NCBI RefSeq assembly: GCF_008831265.1 | Contig: NZ_VTTH01000002.1 | Coordinates: forward strand, 620,001 to 684,000 | DNA from: Lacisediminimonas profundi | GTDB lineage: Bacteria > Pseudomonadota > Gammaproteobacteria > Burkholderiales > Burkholderiaceae_D | Direction of reading: 5' to 3' | Length of the DNA stretch: 64,000 nucleotides | Shown here: positions 21,928 to 30,487 of the stretch, piece after piece | How positions within the stretch are numbered: the stretch's first letter is position 1 | How the letters are laid out: every line of letters starts with the position of its first letter | Program-made: the position numbers and the translations under genes | The notes under the pieces: generated by a model | The model's database searches: none | What the model saw: only the letters and a program-made list of their open reading frames with translations | What the model was told of the DNA's origin: nothing

Positions 21928-22629
21928 TCAGGTAGCCAGGTCGAACACAATCACCTCGGAATCGCTGCCATTTCGCAGTGTTATCAGGTTTTCGTTTTCC
22001 AGCAGTACGGCATCGCCAGCGCTGATGTGCTGGCCATTGACCACCAGCTCGCCGCGCACCAGATGCACATAGCCTTTACGAGCCGGGTCGAGCACCAGGT
22101 CCGCCTGCTCGTCGCCATCGAACAGTCCCGCGTACAGCCTGGCATCAGCGTGGATGGTGACCGAGCCTTGCGCGCCGTCGGGCGAGGCGACCAAGCGCAG
22201 TGCGCCGCGCTTTTCCGCAGCCGGAATCGTTTTCTGCTCGTAGCTCGGGGCGACCCCGGTCACGTCCGGCATGATCCAGATTTGCAGGAAGTGGGTGGTC
22301 TGATCCTTGACATGGTTGAACTCGGAATGCATGACGCCAGTACCTGCGCTCATGCGCTGGACATCGCCCGGCGGGATCCCCTTGACGTTGCCCATGCTGT
22401 CCTGATGCGCCAACTCTCCCGACAGCACATAGCTGATGATTTCCATGTCACGGTGACCGTGCCTGCCAAAGCCGGCGCCGGGGGCCACGCGGTCTTCATT
22501 GATGACGCGCAGGTTGCCCCATCCCATGTGGGCGGGATCGTAATAGCCGGCAAAGGAGAATGAATGGTAGCTCTTGAGCCATCCGTGGTCGGCGTAGCCG
22601 CGGTCTTGTGATTTGCGAAGGGTAAGCAT
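21928..22629 (-). CDS. pirin family protein
   Basis: Pirins are bicupin proteins; some have quercetin dioxygenase activity, others act as redox sensors. The N-terminal cupin carries the metal ligands in AGFGRHGHRDMEIISYVLSGEL and HSEFNH (about residues 55-105), and the C-terminal cupin covers about 145-233. The 233-residue length is typical for YhaK/YhhW-type pirins. The start MLTLRKSQDRGYADHGWLKSYHSFSF is the family start. It lies upstream of the LysR gene. Confidence 0.93.
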   Translation of the reverse strand: MLTLRKSQDRGYADHGWLKSYHSFSFAGYYDPAHMGWGNLRVINEDRVAPGAGFGRHGHRDMEIISYVLSGELAHQDSMGNVKGIPPGDVQRMSAGTGVMHSEFNHVKDQTTHFLQIWIMPDVTGVAPSYEQKTIPAAEKRGALRLVASPDGAQGSVTIHADARLYAGLFDGDEQADLVLDPARKGYVHLVRGELVVNGQHISAGDAVLLENENLITLRNGSDSEVIVFDLAT

Positions 22630-22740
22630 GAATGGACCTCCTTGTTGATGGAGACATTATGCCGCTGCGCGCAAGGCTGGCGAGTTCTGTCATTTGATGA
22701 CATCACTCAAAAAAATTGAACGGATGATTGCTGCGGACGT

Positions 22741-22768
22741 AAAAAAGCCCGCTCGAAAGCGGGCTTTT
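22741..22768. terminator. bidirectional Rho-independent terminator
   Basis: A perfect 11-bp stem AAAAGCCCGCT/AGCGGGCTTTT with a CGAA loop is flanked by A runs on one side and T runs on the other, so it can work on both strands. It lies about 190 bp after the cold shock gene and 110 bp before pirin on the minus strand. Confidence 0.85.
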
Positions 22769-22961
22769 CCATCCAAATCACTCCAACTGCCCGGAGCAAC
22801 CCTGGCTATCTGCCAGGTGGTTCTCTTTTCCAGCGTCTGTGACCCATGCTATCTGCGTGGTGTCATTGCGCGGAGCGGGCTTTCTTCATGTGCCGGCAAG
22901 CGGGAACGCCTGCTGCGGCCTTGGATGAATTTCGACTAAGCGTCAGGCTCAGGCTTCAGAC
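22769..22961 (-). other. noncoding 3' region of csp, possible small RNA
   Basis: Between the cold shock stop codon and the strong terminator lies about 190 bp without a credible gene. On the minus strand a hairpin (22798-22822; CCTGGC AGATA GCCAGG with AACC/GGTT extension) precedes the terminator by about 30 nt, so a short structured RNA ending in the terminator is possible. Just past the stop codon CTCAGGCTTCA is repeated (22949-22959, 22961-22971). No promoter was identified. Confidence 0.35.
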
Positions 22962-23177
22962 TCAGGCTTCAACAGGACGGATGTTGACAGCTTTGTCGCC
23001 TTTAGGGCCGGTAGCGCGTTCGAACGACACGCGCTGATTTTCAGCCAGGCTCTTGAAGCCGGTCGTCTGGATGTCGCCGAAGTGGGCGAACAGGTCCGCG
23101 CCGCCGTTATCCGGGGTGATGAAGCCGAAGCCTTTGGAATCGTTGAACCATTTGACTGTGCCGGTTTGTGTGCTCAT
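22962..23177 (-). CDS. cold shock protein (CspA family)
   Basis: A 71-residue single cold-shock domain protein, an RNA chaperone that melts secondary structure. RNP1 ([10 protein letters not shown]) and RNP2 (DLFAHFGDI) are both present, and [20 protein letters not shown] is the classical start. AGGAAA lies before the ATG. The 261 bp upstream to the next gene hold no other ORF I trust and could include a long structured leader, as is usual for csp mRNAs. Confidence 0.95.
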   Translation of the reverse strand: MSTQTGTVKWFNDSKGFGFITPDNGGADLFAHFGDIQTTGFKSLAENQRVSFERATGPKGDKAVNIRPVEA

Positions 23178-23438
23178 TGCTATTTCCTATTGTGGGATGG
23201 CTTGCGCCGGGACGCACCGTAATACCAAGAAATGTAACCGAAGGGAGTCAAACGGGAATCGCTCTTTTCAGAGCAACATATGAAAGAGACCAGCGAGGGG
23301 TACGACTTGATGCGAGTGCAGGCCGCAATATACATGGAATGCCCGGAACCGCCTAGCGATTTCTGAAAAATCTTTTCGGGGACTCTTTGGCCAGCGCCGC
23401 TGGATGTTTCCGGCCGGCGCTGACGCCAGCGACAACAC

Positions 23439-24155
23439 TCATGACAAGCAGACACAGCCAGGGTTAAGGACGTCGTTGTTCGCACCGGGAATGCAATACA
23501 ACTTCGAAATGCGCGCGCCGTTGCGCAGCACCTCCAGCAAGTCCTCGGGGCTGCCGTATCCGGTACCGAATGACACGCACTGCTCCACCGGCGTCGCGGT
23601 CGGCCTGGCAGTGATGCACACCACCGGATCGATGTCGTCTGGCGCAGTATACGGATAGCCCATGTTCTGGCAGCGCGCCGCCCTGCCGGCATCGGTACCG
23701 GCGGGTGGCGGTTCATTGGCAAACAACCAGGTGCGCGGCGCCATTACCAGGACTTCGCCAGCCCCGGTGCTTCCGGCTGGCAGGTTCCAGGCGAGGATGC
23801 GCAGCGTCAACGGCCCATTCGGCACCGTCGTCGTATCGAATTCCAGCGATGCAGAGCGGCCGTCTGCGGCGACAGAAAACCTTCCTAACTGAGGCGTCAG
23901 GCTGGCTCCAGGCACCAGTTCTGCATTGCCGATGTTCTCACCCTCGATGGTCAGCACGGTGGTTCCGGCCAGGCGTGCACTGCCGGCAGGCGCGGCAAAC
24001 GAGGAGATGGTCACGGCCGAGGGCGCAGGTGGCATACCCGAAGGTCCGGGCGATCCCGGTGGCGACAGGGTCAGGATGGCGCCGCTGTCGCCGCCGCCGC
24101 ATGCCGCCATCGCTGCAACAATCAGCAAGGCCAGTGCCGTCTCGCGATGTCTCAT
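23439..24155 (-). CDS. Cys-rich lipoprotein of unknown function
   Basis: A 238-residue protein with a lipoprotein signal peptide (MRHRETALALLIVAAMAAC, lipobox MAA/C, followed by GGG so probably outer-membrane targeted). After a Pro/Ser/Gly linker there is a beta-rich region (about 45-130, resembling an IPT/TIG-like fold: GTTVLTIEGENIGNAELVPG). The C-terminal 80 residues carry six Cys, suggesting disulfides or metal binding. I do not recognise a family. It is monocistronic, with csp downstream and the stress-domain gene upstream. Confidence 0.7.
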   Translation of the reverse strand: MRHRETALALLIVAAMAACGGGDSGAILTLSPPGSPGPSGMPPAPSAVTISSFAAPAGSARLAGTTVLTIEGENIGNAELVPGASLTPQLGRFSVAADGRSASLEFDTTTVPNGPLTLRILAWNLPAGSTGAGEVLVMAPRTWLFANEPPPAGTDAGRAARCQNMGYPYTAPDDIDPVVCITARPTATPVEQCVSFGTGYGSPEDLLEVLRNGARISKLYCIPGANNDVLNPGCVCLS

Positions 24156-24298
24156 GAAATTCCCCGATCCGGAACATCAACTCCCATGGTTCATGGCTGA
24201 TGTCGTTGGATGAAGTGTGGGGTCCGGACCTCGCTCGTCATTTGCGCCAGATGAACAAACCAGGTTCATTGCCTTGTGGCGCGCCAGCTAAAGCATTA

Positions 24299-25012
24299 CT
24301 AGCCTTTCATTTTTTCCCATCCATAGCGGACAGCAGCCTTCGACTGTTCCCATGCCGGGCCGGCGTTGCCGGACTCCCATCCGCGCTGCGCTTCCGGTTC
24401 GACGTCGTTCCAGTTGTGATAGGCCTTGAATGCTTCCTTGTTGCGCAGTTCGGCACCGAATCTGTACGCCGGAATGAAGTCTTCGTAGCGCCCTCCACCC
24501 GGCCCGTATGATTGCATCCAGTGCATCCGGTAATCAGCGTCCGACGGCGGCTGCGCGGCATGCCGCGCGCGCTCGGCCCGGGCTTGCTGGTCGGTGTATG
24601 GCTTCGCATTCGGGTCGTAGCGCGACCAGCCTTCCGAGCGCCAGTGCGCCGTCCGCTCCTCCATGTCGACCGGATGAAACTGCCCCATCACCTGCCGTGC
24701 AAGCTGCAGCTGCGCTTCTCCCTCTGCTTCCGCCGTGACCAGGAAGCTGCCGCGGCGCAAAGCCTCCGCATAGGAATGAGCATGCTCGTGCCCGGCATCC
24801 AGGCCGAACAGGCTGCGAAAGAAATGCCCGATGTTCCACCCTTCGGAAGATGGCCAGTCAGGATCACCCAGCGCCTTGCGCCGCGCGGCCACTGAATCCT
24901 GGTCCGGCGCAATCTGCACGGCCGAACTCCCGAAGCCAGCGGAAAGCAGCGCGCCGGCCGCATCGCGCGCATGGGTGTAGTCGTCGAATACACCAATGAC
25001 TGCGTTTTCCAT
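24299..25012 (-). CDS. general stress (YflT-like) domain protein
   Basis: A 237-residue soluble protein. The N-terminus MENAVIGVFDDYTHARDAAGALLSAGF matches the start of general stress protein 17M / YflT-like domains (PF11181), covering about residues 1-110. The rest (about 120-237) is rich in Arg, Trp, Tyr and Ala with a pattern EDFIPAYRFGAELRNKEAF often seen in betaproteobacterial hypothetical proteins of this kind, sometimes with a repeated WE..W motif. The function is unknown. The ATG at 25012 was chosen as the domain start. Confidence 0.75.
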   Translation of the reverse strand: MENAVIGVFDDYTHARDAAGALLSAGFGSSAVQIAPDQDSVAARRKALGDPDWPSSEGWNIGHFFRSLFGLDAGHEHAHSYAEALRRGSFLVTAEAEGEAQLQLARQVMGQFHPVDMEERTAHWRSEGWSRYDPNAKPYTDQQARAERARHAAQPPSDADYRMHWMQSYGPGGGRYEDFIPAYRFGAELRNKEAFKAYHNWNDVEPEAQRGWESGNAGPAWEQSKAAVRYGWEKMKG

Positions 25013-25055
25013 CTTCACTCTCCTCGTCACTTGAACAATCGGCTAGCGGATCCGC

Positions 25056-25097
25056 GCACTGAGTCCCTCGCAATGAGTCCCTCGCACTGAGTCCCTA
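25056..25097. repeat. three 14-bp tandem repeats
   Basis: The unit GCACTGAGTCCCTC occurs three times in direct succession (25056-25069, 25070-25083 with one change, 25084-25097 with the last base changed). It lies in the divergent intergenic region 25013-25345 (333 bp), 44 bp upstream of the stress-domain gene. The remainder of that region holds no gene; a ribosome binding site GAGGAGA precedes the Bug gene at 25346. Confidence 0.85.
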
Positions 25098-25345
25098 TCA
25101 GTCACAGACAACAAGGCGCCCAGGCGAGTTCTACCGCCAGGCAACCGGGGCGCGACTCGGTCAATGCGGCGGCGTCCATCAGAGCGCCGACAGGGACGCC
25201 TTCCCGCACCTGGAAATCAGGTTCCGAGTTTCTATTCAGCAATAAGGTGTGATAGGCTGAAACAAAAACAAGCTGCGCGAAATCAGCATCCCCATGCTGA
25301 TGCGTGACGGCCATCAAAAAAATTATTTCAAACTGAGGAGACAGC

Positions 25346-26311
25346 ATGCAACGCAGGAGTTTCATTTTGGGCGCCGCCGCAGGTGCAGCGACGCTGGCAG
25401 CACCCTGGGTACACGCACAACAGCAAGCGCTGCGCATCATCGTCGGCTTTCCGCCGGGCGGTGGCACCGATGCCCTGGCACGGGTAATCGGCCAGAAACT
25501 TTCCGAATTGTGGAAGTCGCCGGTCGTGGTGGAGAACAAGGCTGGCGCCGCCGGCGTGATTGCCGCCGACTACGTCGCCAAACAGGCGCCGGACGGCAAC
25601 ACGGTACTGATGGCCCATATCAACAGCCACGCAATTTCGCCGGGGCTGCAGCCGACCATGCCTTATAACGCAGAGCGTGACTTTGCTCCGATCGCGCTGG
25701 TTGGCGTGACGCCAAACCTGCTGATCTGCAACGATTCCCAAGTCAAGACGATGCAGGGCATCGTCGAGGCGTGCAAGCGCAATCCGAACAAGATCACGTT
25801 CGGCTCGGCCGGCATCGGCTCCAGCCAGCACCTGACCTGCGAACTGTTCAAGCTGCGCGCTGGCGTCGAAGCGCTGCATGTGCCGTACAAGGGTTCCGGT
25901 CCGATGCTGGTCGACCTGATGGGCGGCCAGATCAACTACAGCTTCGACACGATGACGGCGGCGACGCCGCATGTGAAAGGCGGCAAGGTCATCGCCCTTG
26001 CACAGACGCGAACCAAGCGCTCCAAGGCATATCCCAACGTTCTCACCATGGATGAGCAAGGCTTTCCCGGCTTTGAATCGACCACATGGTACGGACTGGT
26101 CGGTCAGGCAAAAATGCCGGCTGCCACGATCAAGCGCATCAACGACGACGTGAACCGGATCATGGCAATGCCGGATGTGATGGCCAAGATGGAGCAGTAC
26201 GGCGCCGAAGATGGCGGCGGCTCGCCGGAGAAGTTCGGCGAATTCATGCACAACGAACGCATCAAATGGGCCAAGGTCATCAAGGATGCCAAGGTGACGC
26301 CTGCAGGCTGA
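25346..26311 (+). CDS. tripartite tricarboxylate transporter substrate-binding protein (Bug family)
   Basis: Bug proteins are periplasmic solute receptors of TctC type, greatly expanded in Burkholderiales. The 321-residue protein has a Tat-like signal peptide (MQRRSFILGAAAGAATLAAP, cleavage near HAQ), then the fold-typical IIVGFPPGGGTDALARVIGQKL and VVENKAGAAGVIAADYVAK. GAGGAGA precedes the ATG. No TctA/TctB membrane genes are adjacent, so it is an orphan receptor; the ligand cannot be predicted. Confidence 0.93.
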   Translation: MQRRSFILGAAAGAATLAAPWVHAQQQALRIIVGFPPGGGTDALARVIGQKLSELWKSPVVVENKAGAAGVIAADYVAKQAPDGNTVLMAHINSHAISPGLQPTMPYNAERDFAPIALVGVTPNLLICNDSQVKTMQGIVEACKRNPNKITFGSAGIGSSQHLTCELFKLRAGVEALHVPYKGSGPMLVDLMGGQINYSFDTMTAATPHVKGGKVIALAQTRTKRSKAYPNVLTMDEQGFPGFESTTWYGLVGQAKMPAATIKRINDDVNRIMAMPDVMAKMEQYGAEDGGGSPEKFGEFMHNERIKWAKVIKDAKVTPAG

Positions 26312-26615
26312 TCACTGACCTGAAGTCCGGTTCACCCGATGCCGGCGGAATCTCCCGCCGGCACCGGCAATGATTTTCAGACGGGGCCTTGCCGCCTCCC
26401 CCAACTCTCTCCCGCACACCGTCCCGCGCGCCGTCCCGCGACCCTGCAGGCCTGCCGTGCCCGACCGCACCGACCGCACCAGACGGCGATGCGGCGCTGG
26501 CAGCCCGCCAGTATTCCACCAGTCTCCCACCGCGATCAAACGACCCGCAGGGCAAAATGCGTCTGCCGGCCGAACCGCCCATGGAAAAAATGGTCGGATA
26601 ACAAGGACGGGGGAA
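26312..26615 (+). other. 304-bp intergenic region with hairpin
   Basis: The stretch after the Bug gene holds a perfect 8-bp hairpin GCCGGCGG/CCGCCGGC (26341-26348 with 26355-26362), a possible weak terminator without T tract. The rest is GC-rich sequence with short direct repeats (CCGTCCCGCG, GACCGCACC) and no gene I can support. AAGGACGGGGG upstream of 26616 is the next gene's ribosome binding site. Confidence 0.5.
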
Positions 26616-27014
26616 ATGGACAAGCCAATGCTCAACGGAAACCTGAACGCGGATGGCACGGTCGAGATCGAAATTGGGGGCGGGAGGGTCTGTCTCGGCG
26701 CTTCCGAACTTGACCACATGCTGCAAACCCTTGGCGAGCTGAGGGCGCGCATGCCCGACGAAGTGTCGCAGACGCAACCGCAGATAGAAACCGTGCTGGC
26801 CAATCCGCTCTATTCGGTGCGGCTGGACAAGCAGAGAAAGGCCTGCCTGCTTTCGCTGCGCCATCCGGGGTTCGGGTGGATCAACTTCGAATTATCGACG
26901 CAGGAAGTCCTCAACATGCGAACCCTGTGGAATCAGATCGTCGACCGCATGGAACTGGAACCGCCGGCCGGATATTACGATGGCCCCGAGCGGCGGCAGG
27001 CAAAACCGCATTAG
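26616..27014 (+). CDS. hypothetical protein
   Basis: A 132-residue soluble protein I do not recognise. It has an N-terminal stretch MDKPMLNGNLNADGTVEIEIGGG, a central helix (LDHMLQTLGELRARMPDEV) and a part with VRLDKQRKACLLSLRHPGFGWINFELS that looks like a small beta-sheet domain, ending in a GPERRQ tail. The ATG at 26616 has a good purine-rich ribosome binding site; the frame is open earlier (to 26370) in sequence with no protein-like character. The neighbours give no functional hint. Confidence 0.7.
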   Translation: MDKPMLNGNLNADGTVEIEIGGGRVCLGASELDHMLQTLGELRARMPDEVSQTQPQIETVLANPLYSVRLDKQRKACLLSLRHPGFGWINFELSTQEVLNMRTLWNQIVDRMELEPPAGYYDGPERRQAKPH

Positions 27015-27151
27015 GTCCGGAATCGAGCCATCCGCGGCGTAACAGCATCCGCATCCTGGCAGGCGATGCGCTTGCGGCGATTGCAAAACCGGACGCCTGC
27101 CCCGAAGATGCACGGGTAGCGTCAATCTGGCGCCCATCAGCCCCGCAAACC

Positions 27152-27793
27152 ATGCACGTACCCCTTGCCGTCCTGATCGACTTGCTGCATGGCGCCGCCG
27201 ACGGCGCACTGGCTACCCACTCCCTGCAGCTGCCCGGCTACCCCTATGTCAGCGCCGTGCCCTTCGTGCCCGATGCTTCGCACCGCCCCTTGTTCTTGCT
27301 GAGCTTGCTGGCCGAACATACGCACAACCTGCTGGCCGACCCGCGTGCCTCGCTGGTAATCAGCGAGCCCGGCGAGCAATCCGTTTTGCAAAGGGCGCGG
27401 GCGACGCTGATCGGGGATTGTGTCGAGCTAGCACTGTCCGATGCCGAGGTGGCCCGCTATCTGCGCTACTGCCCGGAGGCGCAGCAATATCTGTCATTGG
27501 GTGACTTCCGCTGGTTCCGGATGCAACCCGAACGCGCGCGCTTCGTCGGCGGATTCGGCAGGATGGGATGGCTGGAAGCCGGTGACCTGGATGTCGCGCC
27601 ACTGGCCCGGCTGGACGAACAGCAATTCCAGGCGCAAGTGTCATCGACCCTGGCCCTGGGTGTGCGCTTTCTTGGCGTCGACCCATACGGGGTGGACATC
27701 GAGAGCAATGGCCAGCGACAACGACGCAGCTTCGACAGCCCTGTCGCCGATACGGATGCTGCTGTTCGAGCCTTCAGGCGACTCGCAGCGTGA
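27152..27793 (+). CDS. HugZ-like pyridoxamine 5'-phosphate oxidase-fold protein
   Basis: The 213-residue protein has an N-terminal split-barrel flavin-binding domain (about residues 1-145: GALATHSLQLPGYPYVSAVPF, NLLADPRASLVI, RATLIGD) and a C-terminal DUF2470-like part (about 155-213), the layout of HugZ/HutZ proteins. Some of these degrade haem, others are of unknown function. The ATG at 27152 begins directly before the domain; a longer frame to 26876 overlaps the previous gene. No haem uptake genes are nearby. Confidence 0.85.
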   Translation: MHVPLAVLIDLLHGAADGALATHSLQLPGYPYVSAVPFVPDASHRPLFLLSLLAEHTHNLLADPRASLVISEPGEQSVLQRARATLIGDCVELALSDAEVARYLRYCPEAQQYLSLGDFRWFRMQPERARFVGGFGRMGWLEAGDLDVAPLARLDEQQFQAQVSSTLALGVRFLGVDPYGVDIESNGQRQRRSFDSPVADTDAAVRAFRRLAA

Positions 27794-27863
27794 ATCGCAC
27801 CGTCTGCTCGATCACCCCGAAGGCGGGCGGGTGCGCACGCGCAATGTACGCAGCCGGCTTCGG

Positions 27864-28835
27864 CTATTCTTTTTCAATCCCGGCCCTGCGGATGATGTCG
27901 CCCCATTTCTTCGCTTCCGACAACTGGAAGCGCGACAACTCCTCCGGCGAGGTGATGAACACTTCGGTACCGGTATTGGCATAAAAACTGGCAGCGGCAG
28001 GATTTTTCACGGCAGCGGCAAACAACTCATTCAGTCGTTTCAGGATCGCCGGCGGCGTCCTTGCCGGTGCATAGGCAGCGAACCAGTAGCTGATGTCGTA
28101 TCCCCTGACACCGGCCTCGTCAATGGTGGGCACGGAGGATAGCAATGGGGAGCGGGTGCGCGCGGAATAGCCGAGTGCACGCAGCTTGCCGCTCCTGATG
28201 TGCGGCAGGCCGGTTGCGGAGTCGGTGATCATCATCTGGATCTGCCCACCGAGCAGGTCGGTGACGGCAAACGTGTTGCTCTTGTATGGAACGTGGAGCA
28301 ACTGGATGCCGGCCATCTGCTGGAACAACTCGCCAGCCACCCTGCTGGAGGAACTGCCGCTGCCAAAGCTGAGTTTCCCCGGCTGGCTTTTCGCCATTGC
28401 CACCAGCTCCTTCACCGAGTTCACGCTGGACGAACTGTTGACCACCAGGAATTGGCCGCCCTTGCCCAGTCCGGTCACCGGCGCAAAATCGCGGACCGGA
28501 TCGAAAGGAAGCTTGCGGTACAGGTGTTCGCCGGCCGCATGCGTGGTGTTGGTCGCGATCAACACGGTATAGCCGTCAGCAGCCGCACGTGCTGCGGCTT
28601 CGGCGCCGATGAATCCATTGGCACCCGGCTTGTTGTCGACGATTACCTGCTGACGCACCTCGGCGCTGATGGCCTGACCCAGTGCGCGCGCCAGCTGATC
28701 GGTGGCAGTGCCGGCCGCGAAAGGAACGATGAAATGAATCGGCCTGTCAGGAAAATCTGCCCGTGCCGGCCCCGCAACCATTACCAATGAAAGGAAGGAC
28801 ACCAGCACACATGGCAGTCGGCGAAAGTTCAGCAA
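27864..28835 (-). CDS. tripartite tricarboxylate transporter substrate-binding protein (Bug family)
   Basis: A second Bug receptor, about 323 residues from a TTG start at 28835 that is preceded by GGAGA and begins a plausible signal peptide (LNFRRLPCVLVSFLSLVMVAGPARA). The frame is open upstream to 28925, but that part overlaps the divergent NUDIX promoter region. The family patterns IHFIVPFAAGTATDQLARALGQ and VIVDNKPGANGFIGAEAAARA are clear. It is an orphan receptor without adjacent TctA/TctB. Confidence 0.9.
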   Translation of the reverse strand: MLNFRRLPCVLVSFLSLVMVAGPARADFPDRPIHFIVPFAAGTATDQLARALGQAISAEVRQQVIVDNKPGANGFIGAEAAARAAADGYTVLIATNTTHAAGEHLYRKLPFDPVRDFAPVTGLGKGGQFLVVNSSSSVNSVKELVAMAKSQPGKLSFGSGSSSSRVAGELFQQMAGIQLLHVPYKSNTFAVTDLLGGQIQMMITDSATGLPHIRSGKLRALGYSARTRSPLLSSVPTIDEAGVRGYDISYWFAAYAPARTPPAILKRLNELFAAAVKNPAAASFYANTGTEVFITSPEELSRFQLSEAKKWGDIIRRAGIEKE

Positions 28836-28991
28836 GATCCGGTCTCCGGTTGTGATCGCGCCGGGCGGGCAGGCCGTGGCTGGACCTGCAGCAGCCGAGG
28901 CGGCAATTGTTTTAACATCATGCAATTATACGAGCCGAATCCAGCGCTTATCCTGTGCTTTTTCACCACCTCCAACCAGAACACGCTCGCC

Positions 28992-29438
28992 ATGCAGCCA
29001 ACCAGAAACCCGGCATCCGGCAAGGACGTCTCGTGCGGCACGCTCGTGCTCAATGTGCGCGGCCAGATACTGCTCGGGCACGCCACCAACACCAGCCACT
29101 GGGATATACCGAAAGGCTTGCAGGACCCGGGCGAATCGCCCTTGCAAACGGCAAAGCGCGAATTGTTCGAAGAGATGGGCGTCGCATTCGACGACAGCCT
29201 GTTCGAAGACCTCGGTGTATTTGACTATCGGCGCGACAAGATGCTGCACTTGTTCAGGTTGCTGGCACCGGCGTCTTTCGACAGCCTCGACGGCCTGCAC
29301 TGCACCAGCCATTTTCCCCATCACCGTACCGGTCAGCCGGTGCCGGAAATGGACCGCTACTGCTGGGCCACCCGCGACCAGATCAGCCAGCTGTGCGCGC
29401 CGCGCATGGCGGCGCAGCTGCTCGCGCTTTCGTGGTGA
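28992..29438 (+). CDS. NUDIX hydrolase
   Basis: NUDIX enzymes hydrolyse nucleoside diphosphates linked to another moiety. The full Nudix box G-x5-E-x7-RE-x2-EE-x-G is present near residues 46-67 (GLQDPGESPLQTAKRELFEE). The protein is 148 residues from the ATG at 28992; an upstream ATG at 28920 in frame would add 24 residues unlike the family. The substrate is unknown. It is divergent from the second Bug gene. Confidence 0.92.
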   Translation: MQPTRNPASGKDVSCGTLVLNVRGQILLGHATNTSHWDIPKGLQDPGESPLQTAKRELFEEMGVAFDDSLFEDLGVFDYRRDKMLHLFRLLAPASFDSLDGLHCTSHFPHHRTGQPVPEMDRYCWATRDQISQLCAPRMAAQLLALSW

Positions 29439-29555
29439 CGTCCGTGGTGAAAATCCGACTGGAATCTGGCCCGGGTTGGGCTGCCGCAAATAGGCGACTC
29501 GCAAGCCGCCATTAGCCCTATAATTATTGCTTCGCAACAACTTTCGGGTTTTCAG

Positions 29556-30425
29556 ATGGCTGAACTGGTGATACGTCGACTGCTCATAGACCTGAAGGCC
29601 CCGATCGACCGACATTGGTGCGGCGGCGACCCGTTCCGGACGGCGATGCTGAACGCGCTCTCGATGAGCTTTCCGGTTGGAGAGAATTTCTTCATCAACT
29701 CGGTGAAAGCGGGCGCGGCGCTACTTCCGGAAAGCGAGCGCGCGCATTGGGCCGGGGAGATCCAGGGCTTCATCGGCCAGGAAGCGACCCACCGCCGCAT
29801 CCACGGGCTGTTCAACGAACAACTGGCGGCACAAGGACTGGTCGACAGCTGGACGCCGCGGGCGGCCGCCAGGATGAAGATGATCGAGCCCCTTCATCCG
29901 ACCCACGCCCTGGCAGCAACCGCAGCCACCGAACACTTCACCGCGATCATGGCGGGCTACCTGTTCCATCACCACCAGGAACTGGGCGAGATGGAGCCGC
30001 GCCTGAAATCCATGTGGATGTGGCATGCCTCCGAGGAATCAGAGCACAGGTCGACCGCGTTCGACCTGTACTGCGCCGTGGGTGGCACCTACGAGCGCCG
30101 CGTATGGTGGATGAAGCGGATAACGTACGTGATGGTCACCGAGACCCTGCGTCAGACGCTGAGCAACCTCAAGCGCGACGGCACGCTGTGGCAATGGCGC
30201 ACGTGGAAGAACGGCGCCTCCTTCCTGTTCGGAAAGAAGGGCATGGTGCCCCTGCTGTATCGCCCGTGGAAGGATTACTTCAAACCTGACTTCCACCCGA
30301 GCCAGCATGACGGCAGTCCCGGCCTGCAATGGCTGGCAGCAAACAGCGGCGAATTCAGCATCGTCGGCGCCGGCGCCGAGCCAGCGGCTGTGAGTGAGGC
30401 TCAGGCACGGCAAGTCGCCGCCTGA
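29556..30425 (+). CDS. putative metal-dependent hydrolase (PF10118-like)
   Basis: A 289-residue, mostly helical cytosolic protein resembling the predicted metal-dependent hydrolase family PF10118. Likely metal ligands are arranged as in ferritin-like di-iron proteins: E and H in GFIGQEATHRRIHG (about residues 71-84), EHF (about 127) and EESEHR (about 157-162). No activity is established for the family, so oxidase as well as hydrolase chemistry is possible. It is monocistronic and convergent with the GGDEF/EAL gene. Confidence 0.85.
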   Translation: MAELVIRRLLIDLKAPIDRHWCGGDPFRTAMLNALSMSFPVGENFFINSVKAGAALLPESERAHWAGEIQGFIGQEATHRRIHGLFNEQLAAQGLVDSWTPRAAARMKMIEPLHPTHALAATAATEHFTAIMAGYLFHHHQELGEMEPRLKSMWMWHASEESEHRSTAFDLYCAVGGTYERRVWWMKRITYVMVTETLRQTLSNLKRDGTLWQWRTWKNGASFLFGKKGMVPLLYRPWKDYFKPDFHPSQHDGSPGLQWLAANSGEFSIVGAGAEPAAVSEAQARQVAA

Positions 30426-30438
30426 ACTTCCCGCCCTT

Positions 30439-30468
30439 GGCTTGGGCGGCGCCTGCGCCGACCAAGCC
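30439..30468. terminator. hairpin between convergent genes
   Basis: GGCTTGG (30439-30445) pairs with CCAAGCC (30462-30468), and GGCGC pairs with GCGCC inside, separated by a small internal loop. It lies between two convergent genes and could end both transcripts. No T run follows on either strand. Confidence 0.45.
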
Positions 30469-30487
30469 AGGCAATGCCCGCTAACGC

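Noticed and set aside
22769-22961. c-di-GMP riboswitch upstream of pirin
   Set aside because: The hairpin lacks the conserved GEMM core and is separated from pirin by a strong terminator.
25102-25539. 145-residue minus-strand frame at the start of the first Bug gene
   Set aside because: Half of it is antisense to the Bug signal peptide and the rest lies in a divergent promoter region.
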